From Sphingobacteriaceae bacterium (GTDB lineage Bacteria > Bacteroidota > Bacteroidia > Sphingobacteriales > Sphingobacteriaceae): a DNA stretch of 64,000 nucleotides. The first letter of the stretch is position 1. Each line of letters opens with the position of its first letter. The DNA lies in NCBI GenBank assembly GCA_014380615.1, contig JACMJM010000043.1, positions 1-64,000 on the forward strand. Direction: 5' to 3'. Of the stretch, positions 33,600 to 42,359 are shown piece by piece. A program made the translations under genes and the position numbers. The notes under the pieces were generated by a model. It searched no databases, was not told the origin of the DNA, and was given only the letters and a program-made list of their open reading frames with translations.

Positions 33600-36395
33600 A
33601 TGATTGTAATCTCATTCAAAAAGCTCCACGTTTGTTTATTGCTTTTTTTTCTTCCATTTGTTTCCTTTTCCCAGCCAAATTCTGCTATTCCCTTAGATCC
33701 CGATGTAGTTCAGGGAACACTGCCTAATGGATTTACGTATTATTTGCGCAAAAATAAAGTGCCGGAAAATAGAGCCTTCTGCTACCTGGCATGTAAAGCC
33801 GGTTCGGTTTTAGAAACAGATCAACAGCAGGGCCTTGCTCATTTTATTGAACATATGGGTTTTAACGGTACTTCCCACTTCCCGAAAAATGAATTGATAA
33901 GTTACTTGCAAAAGGCGGGTGTGCGGTTTGGTGCTGATTTGAACGCCTATACGAGTTATAATGAAACGGTATATAAACTTCCTGTCCCTACAGATGATAA
34001 GGCTTTGTTTGATAACGCTTTGCAGATTATACGTGACTGGGCTCAGGATATTACGTTCGACCCGACAGAAATTGATAATGAACGGGGAGTAGTGCTGGAA
34101 GAAATGCGAATAAGAAGGACTGCGGGCCAGCGGATTCGCGAGGGGTATTATCCGTTAATTTACAGCGGTTCGCAATATTTAAAGCGAAGCCCTATCGGGA
34201 TAGAAAGCGTTCTTAAAAATGCTTCCCAGACAGATTTTAAGCAATTTTATACCGACTGGTATCGTCCCAATTTGCAGGCTTTAATTATTGTAGGAGATAT
34301 TGACCTAAACAAAGTTGAGAGGAAAATCAAGGCCTTATTCGGCGAATTGAAAAACCCTGCTAATGAGAAACCCAGAATCAAATACGATGTGAAACTTTCG
34401 GGCAAAAATCAGTTTATTGCTGTAAAGGATAAAGAATATACATCAACTTCCGCTCAGATATTAATTAAGCATAAAGCTTTGCCATTAAAAACAGAGGCAA
34501 ATTTCGCTAACCATATCGCACGAACGTTAATTAATCAGATGGTAGTTGAGCGTTTCAGGGCCCTAAATAAGGCCAGCGAGCGTAGCTTTATCTCCGCAAG
34601 CGCGGGATTGGGATTCGCTTCAGGAGATTTGGACTTATTTAATTTAGTAGTAAGCAGCAAGCCGGAGGAGCTTGAAAACGCAATTAAATCGGTATGGCGA
34701 GAAGTTCAACGGATTAAGAAATTTGGCTTTAGTGCCGATGAATTGCAGTTACAAAAAAGAAAGCTGGGAAGTTCTGCGGCTTATAGTTTGCAAGAAAAAG
34801 ATAAAACTAACTCCCTTGTGTTCGTTAACGTTTACCTGCAGCATTTTTTAAACAATAGAGCTGCGGGTGGGCCGCAGGTGGAGTTAGATCTTATAAAAAA
34901 ATATATGGGCCCTATCTCGCTGGGTTCTATAAATACATTTTGCAATGATTACATATCGGATTTTAACAGGGATATTATTTTGATGGCTCCGGAGTCTGCA
35001 GCTTTACCAGATGAACAGACAGTTAATTCATGGTTAACGGCGGTTGATGAAGAAGATCTTGACAATACGGTTGTTGCCAGTGTTTCACGCTCAATTATGC
35101 CGAAAAAGCCCTCCCCGGGAAAAATTATATCCGAAACCAAAAACAAAAGTTTAAAACTCACAGAAATTACACTTCAAAACGGAATAAAAGTAATTTTGAA
35201 GCCAACCGATTTTCGTACCAACCAGATTCTATTTACTTCATTTGCCAGCGGCGGAACATCGGTTGCCGATGACAAAAATCTGGCGGCGGCAAGGTTCTCT
35301 CCTACATTAATTCAATCATCTGGTGTGGGTGATTTTAGCGCGGCAGATCTAAATAGTTTTTTGGTTCAATATCCCGTGACTGTAACTCCTTATATAAGCG
35401 AAAAAAGCCAGGGGATTTCGGGTAACACAAGTGCCAGTCGCCTTGAAAAAGCCTTGCAATTAGTACACCTGTATTTTGTAGCTCCGCGACGCGATTCCGC
35501 AGAATACTTATCTCAAATTCAAAAGTCAAAAAATTCACTGTCAAGCCGAAGCAACAATCCGTTAACGGTGTTTTCTGATAGTGTAAACGCGTTTCTTTCT
35601 GGTAATAGTATTCGCCGCCGTGCCTTTAGCACCCTCGAAATAGATAACATTAAACTTGATGACGCTTTCGGGTTTTACAAAGAGCGGTTTTCTGACGCGT
35701 CTGCCTTTACTTTTATTTTTACGGGAGATTTTGATGCGAATATCGCAAAGCCCCTACTCGAGCAATACCTGGGTTCTTTGCCCTCAACAACTAAAAATAT
35801 AAAAGCAAAGGGCCTTAATTTGAAAAGTCCGGAAGGTAAACACGAAAAGGTTTACTACAAGGGCATTGAAAATAAGGCGAATGTTGAACTGGCTATGTTT
35901 AGCAAGTTTGAAGTTAAGCCCGAAGAAAGCATGGTATTTAAGGCCTTAGAGGATGTTATTAAAAGTAAGCTGCACCAACGCTTACGTGAGGTTGACGGAG
36001 GAACATACACGGTGTCTGCCCGGTTGAGTGCCGGAAAAACAGGTTCGAATCTCAATGTTCGATTTACATGCTCCCCCGAAAATGTAAATAAACTGGTAAA
36101 CAGCGCATGGGATGAGTTTGAGAATATAAAGCGTAATGGCCCCTCTGACGCTGAACTTCAAAAGTTTAAGGCTGAATATATTACGATGATGGAAACTCAG
36201 GTTAAGAACAATGATTTTTGGCTTTCTTACCTGACAGAAAAATACCAAAAGGAGGAAGACCTGAATGAGGTTTTGATCTATAAAGAGAAATTAGGTAAAA
36301 TCACAACCAGGGATATTCAGGATGCGGCTCTAAAATCTTTAGACGGAAAGAATTACGTAAAGTTTGTAATACATCCCGAATCCTTAAAAAAGTAA
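33600..36395 (+). CDS. M16-family zinc peptidase, secreted
   Basis: A 931-residue two-lobed M16 (pitrilysin/insulinase type) peptidase. The zinc motif HxxEH is His81-Phe-Ile-Glu84-His85 (HFIEHMGFNG), with the downstream Glu expected in NERGVVLEEM (about 160-170). The second, non-catalytic lobe starts near residue 535 (LTEITLQNGIKVILKPT). ATG 33600 gives a clean signal peptide (KLHVCLLLFFLPFVSFS). ATG 33549 has a good AGGAG site before it but adds 17 residues that spoil the leader; this start remains uncertain. Probably periplasmic or outer-membrane-associated, degrading peptides. Monocistronic. Confidence 0.92.
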   Translation: MIVISFKKLHVCLLLFFLPFVSFSQPNSAIPLDPDVVQGTLPNGFTYYLRKNKVPENRAFCYLACKAGSVLETDQQQGLAHFIEHMGFNGTSHFPKNELISYLQKAGVRFGADLNAYTSYNETVYKLPVPTDDKALFDNALQIIRDWAQDITFDPTEIDNERGVVLEEMRIRRTAGQRIREGYYPLIYSGSQYLKRSPIGIESVLKNASQTDFKQFYTDWYRPNLQALIIVGDIDLNKVERKIKALFGELKNPANEKPRIKYDVKLSGKNQFIAVKDKEYTSTSAQILIKHKALPLKTEANFANHIARTLINQMVVERFRALNKASERSFISASAGLGFASGDLDLFNLVVSSKPEELENAIKSVWREVQRIKKFGFSADELQLQKRKLGSSAAYSLQEKDKTNSLVFVNVYLQHFLNNRAAGGPQVELDLIKKYMGPISLGSINTFCNDYISDFNRDIILMAPESAALPDEQTVNSWLTAVDEEDLDNTVVASVSRSIMPKKPSPGKIISETKNKSLKLTEITLQNGIKVILKPTDFRTNQILFTSFASGGTSVADDKNLAAARFSPTLIQSSGVGDFSAADLNSFLVQYPVTVTPYISEKSQGISGNTSASRLEKALQLVHLYFVAPRRDSAEYLSQIQKSKNSLSSRSNNPLTVFSDSVNAFLSGNSIRRRAFSTLEIDNIKLDDAFGFYKERFSDASAFTFIFTGDFDANIAKPLLEQYLGSLPSTTKNIKAKGLNLKSPEGKHEKVYYKGIENKANVELAMFSKFEVKPEESMVFKALEDVIKSKLHQRLREVDGGTYTVSARLSAGKTGSNLNVRFTCSPENVNKLVNSAWDEFENIKRNGPSDAELQKFKAEYITMMETQVKNNDFWLSYLTEKYQKEEDLNEVLIYKEKLGKITTRDIQDAALKSLDGKNYVKFVIHPESLKK

Positions 36396-37319
36396 TTATA
36401 GCGGAAGGCTTTGAGAAATGTGGTTCAGAATCTTATCAAAAGAATTTTCCGGATCGAACCACCGCATTTCCCGGTCTTTTCTAAACCAGGTTAACTGCCG
36501 CTTTGCGAAACGGCGGGTATTCTGTTTGATGTTTTCAACCGCCTGCTCTAAGGAAATTTTATCATCCAGATATTCAAAAATCTCCGAGTAGCCCACCGTA
36601 TTTAATGCATTCAAATGGCGGTAGGGGATAAGGCTTTTAACTTCATCAAGCAAACCAGCTTCTAACATTTGATCAACACGCGTATTTATTTGCGTATATA
36701 ATTTCTGCCGGTCGGTATCCAGACAAATTCTGATGCTATTAAAGGGGCGGGTTTTTTGCTGATTAGAGCGAAAAGAAGAGAACGGTTTGCCCGAAGTAAT
36801 GCAAACCTCTAGAGCTCGAATAACCCGCTGGGGATTACTTAAATCAACCTCTGCGTAATAATCTGGATCCAATATTTTTAACTTTTCCTGAAGTGAAGTA
36901 ATTCCCTCCTCAGCAAGCGATTGATTCAATTCCTGCCTTACACTCGTATCGCCTTTGGGAAGGTTGTCGAATCCTTCGGTGATTGCTTTTATATACAAAC
37001 CCGATCCGCCAACAAGAATCGCGACAGTGTTTTCGTTAAAAATAGAATCCAGGGTGGCCAGGCCCTGAGCTTCAAAGTCACCCACAGAAAATTCATCGGT
37101 AACGGATAGCGAATTTATGAAATGATGCTTTACCGTATTTAGCTCCGGCAGACTCGGTTTGGCGGTGCCAATTTCCATCTCGCGATAAAACTGCCGCGAA
37201 TCAGCAGAAATAATTTCTGTTTTAAAATGCTGAGCAAGCTTAATGGCCAGTGCTGTTTTTCCAATCGCAGTGGGGCCCGCGATAACAATCAGCGTTTTAT
37301 CAGGCATGCGATCAAACAA
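36396..37319 (-). CDS. miaA: tRNA dimethylallyltransferase
   Basis: A 307-residue MiaA, which adds an isopentenyl group to A37 of tRNAs that read UNN codons. The P-loop is VIAGPTAIGKTALAIKLA (about 11-28); also visible are the SADSRQFYREMEIGTAKP substrate loop (about 40-57), LVGGSGLYIKAITEG and the C-terminal NTRRFAKRQLTWFRKD. Length is normal. It closes a minus-strand run with the CCA-adding enzyme and the TsaC-type protein, so three tRNA-processing steps are encoded together. Its stop lies directly beside that of the M16 gene, with no space for a separate terminator. Confidence 0.96.
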   Translation of the reverse strand: MFDRMPDKTLIVIAGPTAIGKTALAIKLAQHFKTEIISADSRQFYREMEIGTAKPSLPELNTVKHHFINSLSVTDEFSVGDFEAQGLATLDSIFNENTVAILVGGSGLYIKAITEGFDNLPKGDTSVRQELNQSLAEEGITSLQEKLKILDPDYYAEVDLSNPQRVIRALEVCITSGKPFSSFRSNQQKTRPFNSIRICLDTDRQKLYTQINTRVDQMLEAGLLDEVKSLIPYRHLNALNTVGYSEIFEYLDDKISLEQAVENIKQNTRRFAKRQLTWFRKDREMRWFDPENSFDKILNHISQSLPL

Positions 37320-37422
37320 CGGAAGCTTTGATAAGTGAAAATTAAAAATTAAAAACTACAACAGAGTTAAACAAAATGCTTTAGTATAAAACAGCTCCGA
37401 CACTTTAGGTTTAACCTAACGC

Positions 37423-38076
37423 TTAGTAATCTTCTTTACTGTCAAACTCATCGGCGTCTAAATTTTCATTATCCGCAAACTCATCCATAATATCGTCTTT
37501 CTCTTCGCTTTCGGGTTCGTCGGGGTGGTTGCCTACAACTAAGTTTTCGCCTAAATCATCATCAATACCTTCCATTACTTCAACTTCATTAATTTCATCC
37601 GGTTCTTCCAGATCCAGAAAATCGAAGTCGCCTTCTTCATCGCTTTCAACCGGTATTACCACGCTTCCCGGAGGTTTTGGTGCTTCACCGCTGCTTCGTA
37701 CCAATGTTGGGTATTCTTTGCCTTTTTCTTCATCAAGTATTTTAATCAACTCAACGTGGAAATCGTAAGGACGTTCGAAATTATAGGTGTAATAGAATTT
37801 TTGATGCGGATCGTCAATAAACTTGTAAAGTTTGGTGCCTGTCATCAGGGCAACGCCAGCCTCAGTTTTTCGCTGATTAGGTAAAAAGGCTATTTCCTCG
37901 GCTTTTATCCAATGGTCGTTACTTACATAAAAGGATGACGATTTCTCGGAGTTATAACCCGTTGTACGATGAATCGCATGATGTAAATCTTCAAACGTTT
38001 GAGTTGATTTAATGTCAATCTCGCGAATAACATCATCATAATCTTCAAAGGAAACTTTGAATCTGTAAATAGCCAT
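37423..38076 (-). CDS. Plasmid pRiA4b ORF-3-like protein with acidic tail
   Basis: A 217-residue protein of the pRiA4b ORF-3 family, also labelled IS1096 passenger TnpR-like. The conserved part (1-about 130) has YRFKVSFEDYDDVIREIDI, LHHAIHRTTGYN and SSFYVSNDHWIKAEEI. The C-terminal about 85 residues are very acidic (SDEEGDFDFLDLEEPDEINE and more Asp/Glu runs). No transposase or terminal repeats are near, so despite the family label this is a resident gene. Function unknown. The 73-base spacing to the CCA-adding gene allows co-transcription. Confidence 0.8.
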   Translation of the reverse strand: MAIYRFKVSFEDYDDVIREIDIKSTQTFEDLHHAIHRTTGYNSEKSSSFYVSNDHWIKAEEIAFLPNQRKTEAGVALMTGTKLYKFIDDPHQKFYYTYNFERPYDFHVELIKILDEEKGKEYPTLVRSSGEAPKPPGSVVIPVESDEEGDFDFLDLEEPDEINEVEVMEGIDDDLGENLVVGNHPDEPESEEKDDIMDEFADNENLDADEFDSKEDY

Positions 38077-38149
38077 GTTGTGTTTTGTTTTTTCTGATAA
38101 TAATTTGGCGTAACGATAACGCCTTTTTACTAATAATGTTTGATTAAGG

Positions 38150-39562
38150 TTATCTAAAATTGATAATTGGTTCTAAGCCTATTTCTTTAGCTTTCCGGAT
38201 CATAAAGTTGATGGCCTCTTCTCTCGAATTTTTTATTTCGCCTTCCAGTATAGCCTCCCTTATTTGGTTTTTTATAATCCCCACTTCTTTTCCGGCCGGA
38301 ATGCCAAAGGTATCCATAATATCTTCTCCGGTAACAGGAGGCTGCCAATTCCTGATCTTGTCACGCTCTTCAACGTCTTTAAGTTTTTGCTTTACCAGCT
38401 CGAAATTTTGACGGTACTTTTTCTTCTTGTAATCATTTTTAGTTGTTACATCCGCATGGCACAATAACATCAGGCTTTCTATGTCTTCATCCGCATCGAA
38501 TAATAATCTCCTTACGGCCGAATCTGTAACAACTTCCTGCGCCAAAACTATGGGCCTTAAGTGCAATTGTACAAGTTTTTGTACAAATTTCATCTTTTCA
38601 TTCAGCGGAAGCTTCAACTGGGCGAAAATTTTAGGAACCATTCTGGCTCCTTTATCTTCATGTCCATGAAACGTCCATCCGTGCGATGGTTCGAAGCGTT
38701 TTGTGGGAGGTTTTGCGATGTCATGAAGAATAGCGGCCCAGCGCAGCCACAAGTCGTTAGATGTTTCCGAGATATTGTCGAGTACTTCCAGGGTGTGATA
38801 AAAGTTGTCTTTATGTCCTTTGCCGTTAATATATTCTACGCCGAACAAGGCGGCCATTTGGGGGAAAATCAGATGAAGCAGCCCTGTATCAAACAAAAAA
38901 TTAAATCCGATTGATGGTTTGGCGGATAGAATGATTTTATTCAACTCATCTGTTATACGCTCTTTTGAAACTATACTGATGCGTTCTTTATTAGTTTTTA
39001 TCGCTTCGATAGCTGCGTTATCCACATCAAAATTAAGCTGGCTGGCAAATCGAATCGCCCGCATCATCCTCAAAGGGTCATCAGAAAATGTTTCCGAAGG
39101 ATTAAGAGGGGTTTTGATTCGTTTATTCTTCAGATCTTCTATGCCGTTAAACGGATCTAGTAATTCGCCGAAAGACCGGGAATTAAGACTCAGAGCCATA
39201 GCATTTATAGCGAAGTCGCGGCGTTTCTGGTCGTCTTCCAGGGTTCCGTCTTCTACTATGGGTTTTCTTGAGTCAGACCGGTACGATTCTTTTCTGGCCC
39301 CCACAAACTCTATTTCCAGATCGCCGTAACGCAGCATTGCGGTGCCAAAATTCTTAAATACAGAAACCTGGCTTTTTAAAACGGTGCCCGCTTGTTCAGC
39401 AAAGCTGATGCCATTGCCAAGCACCAAAATGTCGATGTCTTTGGATGGCCGACCGAGAAAAATGTCGCGTACAAAACCTCCTATCACATATACATCAGTA
39501 TTAAGTTTATCGCCCAGTTCGCCTAGTTTTTTAAATACAGAATGCTGAAGGTGTTGTTTCAT
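38150..39562 (-). CDS. CCA tRNA nucleotidyltransferase (HD-domain type)
   Basis: A 470-residue class II CCA-adding enzyme or poly(A) polymerase-type nucleotidyltransferase. N-terminal head: VYVIGGFVRDIFLGRPSKD with catalytic carboxylates in DIDILVLG (about residues 40-47), then RRDFAINAMALSL and DDPLRMMRAIRFASQL, typical of the family. An HD phosphohydrolase domain follows, with His-Asp in WAAILHDIAKPPTKRF (about 285-300). It builds or repairs the 3' CCA end of tRNAs. Cytoplasmic. In Bacteroidota the single HD-type enzyme normally does all CCA addition, so it is likely essential. 80 bases downstream of the tsaC-like gene. Confidence 0.93.
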   Translation of the reverse strand: MKQHLQHSVFKKLGELGDKLNTDVYVIGGFVRDIFLGRPSKDIDILVLGNGISFAEQAGTVLKSQVSVFKNFGTAMLRYGDLEIEFVGARKESYRSDSRKPIVEDGTLEDDQKRRDFAINAMALSLNSRSFGELLDPFNGIEDLKNKRIKTPLNPSETFSDDPLRMMRAIRFASQLNFDVDNAAIEAIKTNKERISIVSKERITDELNKIILSAKPSIGFNFLFDTGLLHLIFPQMAALFGVEYINGKGHKDNFYHTLEVLDNISETSNDLWLRWAAILHDIAKPPTKRFEPSHGWTFHGHEDKGARMVPKIFAQLKLPLNEKMKFVQKLVQLHLRPIVLAQEVVTDSAVRRLLFDADEDIESLMLLCHADVTTKNDYKKKKYRQNFELVKQKLKDVEERDKIRNWQPPVTGEDIMDTFGIPAGKEVGIIKNQIREAILEGEIKNSREEAINFMIRKAKEIGLEPIINFR

Positions 39563-39642
39563 TAATTGTATGTAATGCCTCAGAAAATAAGATTGAGCAA
39601 AAATACTCTATTTTGATGATGCTGAAAGGTTTTCTGAATTTG

Positions 39643-40209
39643 CTATCTTCTGATAAAGCTAAACTGGCCGTTTGCTTCGAGTTTCATAATTGCGGAAGGC
39701 TTTTTTTCCGACAGGTCGTTTTGTTCAAAGTCTACCACATAGTCTACGCCATTGAGTATTTCTTCTGAGATCTCTCCGAAATTTTTCGGCGAATTTTGGC
39801 CGCTGATATTGGCGGAGGTAGAAACGATGGGTTTACGAAAACGCTGAATTAACTGCTGGCAGAACGTGTGGCGTACAATCCTGATTCCAATACTTTTATC
39901 CTGATTAACCACGTTGGATGCCAGGTTTTTCGCTCCTGAAAACACAAGTGTCAGCGGATTCTCGGCATATTCAATCAAATCGTAAGCAATCTCCGGAACT
40001 TCGGATACATAGCTTTCCAGCCTGTTTTCAGAGTCTAAAAGAATGATAAGGCTTTTGTTTTCGGGCCTTCCTTTTAGTTGAATTACTTTTTCAACTGCGG
40101 CTTCATTTGTAGCGTCGCAGCCGATTCCCCAGATAGTATCAGTAGGATAGAGTATAATTCCACCCGCCCGGATAATTTCAAGAGCTTTATTTACTTCGTC
40201 TTTAAGCAT
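39643..40209 (-). CDS. L-threonylcarbamoyladenylate synthase (TsaC/Sua5/YrdC)
   Basis: A 188-residue YrdC-domain protein that makes threonylcarbamoyl-AMP from threonine, bicarbonate and ATP, the first step of the t6A modification at A37 of ANN-decoding tRNAs. Signature: ILYPTDTIWGIGCDATN (about 18-34), VIQLKGRPENKSLIILL (about 41-57), and VSTSANISGQNSP near 130-142. The extra Sua5 domain is missing, so it is the short TsaC type. Its start overlaps the end of the glycosyltransferase gene by eight bases. Likely co-transcribed with it. Confidence 0.94.
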   Translation of the reverse strand: MLKDEVNKALEIIRAGGIILYPTDTIWGIGCDATNEAAVEKVIQLKGRPENKSLIILLDSENRLESYVSEVPEIAYDLIEYAENPLTLVFSGAKNLASNVVNQDKSIGIRIVRHTFCQQLIQRFRKPIVSTSANISGQNSPKNFGEISEEILNGVDYVVDFEQNDLSEKKPSAIMKLEANGQFSFIRR

Positions 40210-41314
40210 TGTTTAAGACTTTTTTATATACTTCCATTAGATCGTTTGCCAGTTGGGCGTTAGAGAATTTTTTAACGTAGGCATAACCCGCTTTAATCAT
40301 TTCATCGCGTTTAGCATTGCTGCTAAGAATCGAATTGATAGTCCAGGAAAGCCGCACGTCATCTTTAGGGTGAACATAGCAGCTTTTAGGCCCGCCAGCT
40401 TCTTCCAGGCAAGAGCCTATAGCCCCGATAACAGGAACTCCGGAATGTAAAGCCTCTATTATGGGGATTCCGAACCCTTCAAACTCCGAAGGGTAGACGA
40501 AAATTTTGGCCTGCTGATATATTGCCGGTAAATCATCCACCGGAACATTTTTCAGGAAAACCACTCTGTTTTCGAGTTTATGATTGAGGATATATTCTTT
40601 GATCTCTCTGGCATACTCGGTTTGTTTCCCTATTACAACCAATTTTATTTCGCTCGGAACGCCGAGAAGTGCCTTTACCGTAAGCATTAAGTTTTTGCGC
40701 TCCTCAATTGTGCCCACCTGTAATAAATAGTTGGCGGGTAAATTGTATTTTTTGTTAACCTTCGATTTTTGTTCAGCTGTGGCAGAGGATTTGAATGCGT
40801 CATTACAACCCTGATAAATAACATCAATTTTATCTTCGGGGATGTGGAAGTAACTAACAATGTCTTTCTTGGTTTGCTCGCTTACGGCGATAATGCGGGT
40901 AGCTTTTTTACAGGCGTATTCAAACTTATACTTGTAAATAAACCGGTCTATGGCCGAGTAAAACTCTGGGAAACGCAAAAAAATCAAATCATGTACGGTA
41001 ACCACCGAGGGGATTTTCGCCGACCGGATTCCAAAAGGTAATTCGTTACTAAGTCCGTGGTATAAAGACAGTTTGTCTTTTCTCAAGTCGGTTAAAATGC
41101 CATAACTGCGCCACAGCGGAAATCTATATCCGGCAGGATGTCGAAATTTTACTCCCGCAGGGATTTTAAGATTAGCGGCGGCTTTTTTTTTAGAATATAC
41201 CCAGTAGTCATTTTCGGGAAAATGATTGATAAGTAGATTCAATATAAACCGGCTATAATTACCCAGGCCGGTAAAGTTTTGAACCACACGTTTTCCGTCG
41301 AAGCCTATGCGCAT
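40202..41314 (-). CDS. Glycosyltransferase family 4 (GT-B fold)
   Basis: A 370-residue retaining GT-B glycosyltransferase. The start is the ATG at 41314 (MRIGFDGKRVVQNFTGLGNY); a longer frame runs into a low-complexity repeat and is not real protein. The N-terminal Rossmann domain has the G-x-G-x-Y loop. The C-terminal domain has QVGTIEERKNL, the phosphate-binding YPSEFEGFGIPIIEAL with the E-x7-E pair (about 290-305), and GVPVIGAIGSCLEEAGG. Acts on the cytoplasmic face of the membrane. Acceptor and sugar are unknown; LPS or exopolysaccharide synthesis is plausible. It lies between dapD and the tsaC-like gene. Confidence 0.9.
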   Translation of the reverse strand: MRIGFDGKRVVQNFTGLGNYSRFILNLLINHFPENDYWVYSKKKAAANLKIPAGVKFRHPAGYRFPLWRSYGILTDLRKDKLSLYHGLSNELPFGIRSAKIPSVVTVHDLIFLRFPEFYSAIDRFIYKYKFEYACKKATRIIAVSEQTKKDIVSYFHIPEDKIDVIYQGCNDAFKSSATAEQKSKVNKKYNLPANYLLQVGTIEERKNLMLTVKALLGVPSEIKLVVIGKQTEYAREIKEYILNHKLENRVVFLKNVPVDDLPAIYQQAKIFVYPSEFEGFGIPIIEALHSGVPVIGAIGSCLEEAGGPKSCYVHPKDDVRLSWTINSILSSNAKRDEMIKAGYAYVKKFSNAQLANDLMEVYKKVLNNA

Positions 41315-41325
41315 GCTGTAAAGGT

Positions 41326-41450
41326 AACAGGAAAAGGTAAAAAGGAGAAAGGTAAAAGGAGAAAGGTGGAAAGGGGAAAGGTAAAAGGCGGAGAGGTAAA
41401 AGGTAAAAGGTGAAAAGAGGGAAGGTAAAAGGTAAAGGCACAAAGGGAAA
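41326..41450. repeat. Low-complexity GGTAAAA/GGAGAAA array
   Basis: About 125 bases almost free of pyrimidines on the plus strand, made of imperfect 6-8 base units such as GGTAAAAGG, GGAGAAAGG and GGTGAAAAG. On the coding (minus) strand it is a pyrimidine tract between dapD and the glycosyltransferase gene. It ends next to a 13-bp inverted repeat. Confidence 0.85.
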
Positions 41451-41475
41451 GCAAAACTTACACCTTTGTGCCTTT
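41434..41475 (-). terminator. Hairpin after dapD, possible terminator or attenuator
   Basis: AAAGGCACAAAGG (41434-41446) and CCTTTGTGCCTTT (41463-41475) are a perfect 13-bp inverted repeat with a 16-base loop, 13 bases beyond the dapD stop. On the minus strand the bases after it are pyrimidine-rich but not a pure T-run, so termination may be partial. Confidence 0.5.
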
Positions 41476-41488
41476 TACTAATAATTCA

Positions 41489-42307
41489 CTAAACGGCTAC
41501 GTTATGCTCACGAAGAGCGTCGTTAAGAGAGGTCTTTTTATCAGTGGAAGCTTTTCGCTGGCCAATAATTAAGGCGCAAGGCACCTGATATTCGCCTGCG
41601 GCAAACTTTTTAGTATACGAACCCGGAATAACAACCGAGCGAGCCGGAACTATTCCTTTATACTCAACAGGAGTATCGCCTGTAACATCGATTATTTTGG
41701 TAGAGGCTGTCAAACAAACGTTTGCTCCAAGTACAGCTTCTGTTTCTACACGTACACCTTCAACCACTATGGCTCTCGAGCCGATAAAACAGTTGTCTTC
41801 GATAATTACCGGTGCCGCTTGTACGGGTTCTAAAACTCCGCCGATGCCAACACCACCGCTTAAATGCACGTTTTTACCAATCTGAGCGCAAGAACCTACA
41901 GTAGCCCATGTGTCAACCATGGTGCCTTCGTCAACATAAGCACCGATATTAACGTACGATGGCATCATGATTACGCCCTTGGCTAAAAATGCTCCGTAAC
42001 GCGCCGTGGCCTGAGGAACCACCCGTACACCAAGCTCTTTGAAATTGGTTTTTAATTTCATTTTATCGTGGAAAACGAAAGGCCCCACGGCAATTTCTTC
42101 CATTTGGCGAATAGGGAAATATAAAATAACCGCCTTCTTTATCCAGTCGTTTACATGCCAGCGTGTGCCGATAGGTTCAGCCACTCTTATTTCGCCCTTA
42201 TCAAGCATTAAAATCACACTCTCAATAGCAGATCTATAATCAGGAAAGGTCAGAAGATTGCGATCATCCCAGGCTTCTTCAATGCGCTTTTTTAATTCAG
42301 GTATCAT
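41489..42307 (-). CDS. dapD: Tetrahydrodipicolinate N-succinyltransferase
   Basis: A 272-residue DapD, the succinyl-CoA-dependent step of lysine and meso-diaminopimelate synthesis. The helical N-terminal domain (1-about 95) includes IRVAEPIGTRWHVNDWIKKA. The left-handed beta-helix of hexapeptide repeats follows: VRVVPQATARYGAF, VMMPSYVNIGAYVDEGTMVD (about 113-132), VGSCAQIGKNVHLSGGVGIGG and FIGSRAIVVEGV. Length is typical. It divergently faces the S4-domain gene with 52 bases between starts. Provides precursors for peptidoglycan. A hairpin and a low-complexity tract separate it from the next gene. Confidence 0.96.
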   Translation of the reverse strand: MIPELKKRIEEAWDDRNLLTFPDYRSAIESVILMLDKGEIRVAEPIGTRWHVNDWIKKAVILYFPIRQMEEIAVGPFVFHDKMKLKTNFKELGVRVVPQATARYGAFLAKGVIMMPSYVNIGAYVDEGTMVDTWATVGSCAQIGKNVHLSGGVGIGGVLEPVQAAPVIIEDNCFIGSRAIVVEGVRVETEAVLGANVCLTASTKIIDVTGDTPVEYKGIVPARSVVIPGSYTKKFAAGEYQVPCALIIGQRKASTDKKTSLNDALREHNVAV

Positions 42308-42359
42308 TTATAAAATTTTTCGCAAAATAAAGGTTTTTTGAGGACTTTTACTTCTTAAA

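Noticed and set aside
37423-38076. An insertion sequence suggested by the IS1096-passenger family name
   Set aside because: No transposase, terminal inverted repeats or target duplication in the neighbourhood.
41315-41443. An N-terminal extension of the glycosyltransferase
   Set aside because: It would translate the low-complexity tract into Phe/Leu/Pro/Ser-rich sequence; the ATG at 41314 gives the normal family start.
41326-41450. A CRISPR array suggested by the short repeats
   Set aside because: Units are 6-8 bases and imperfect with no spacers.
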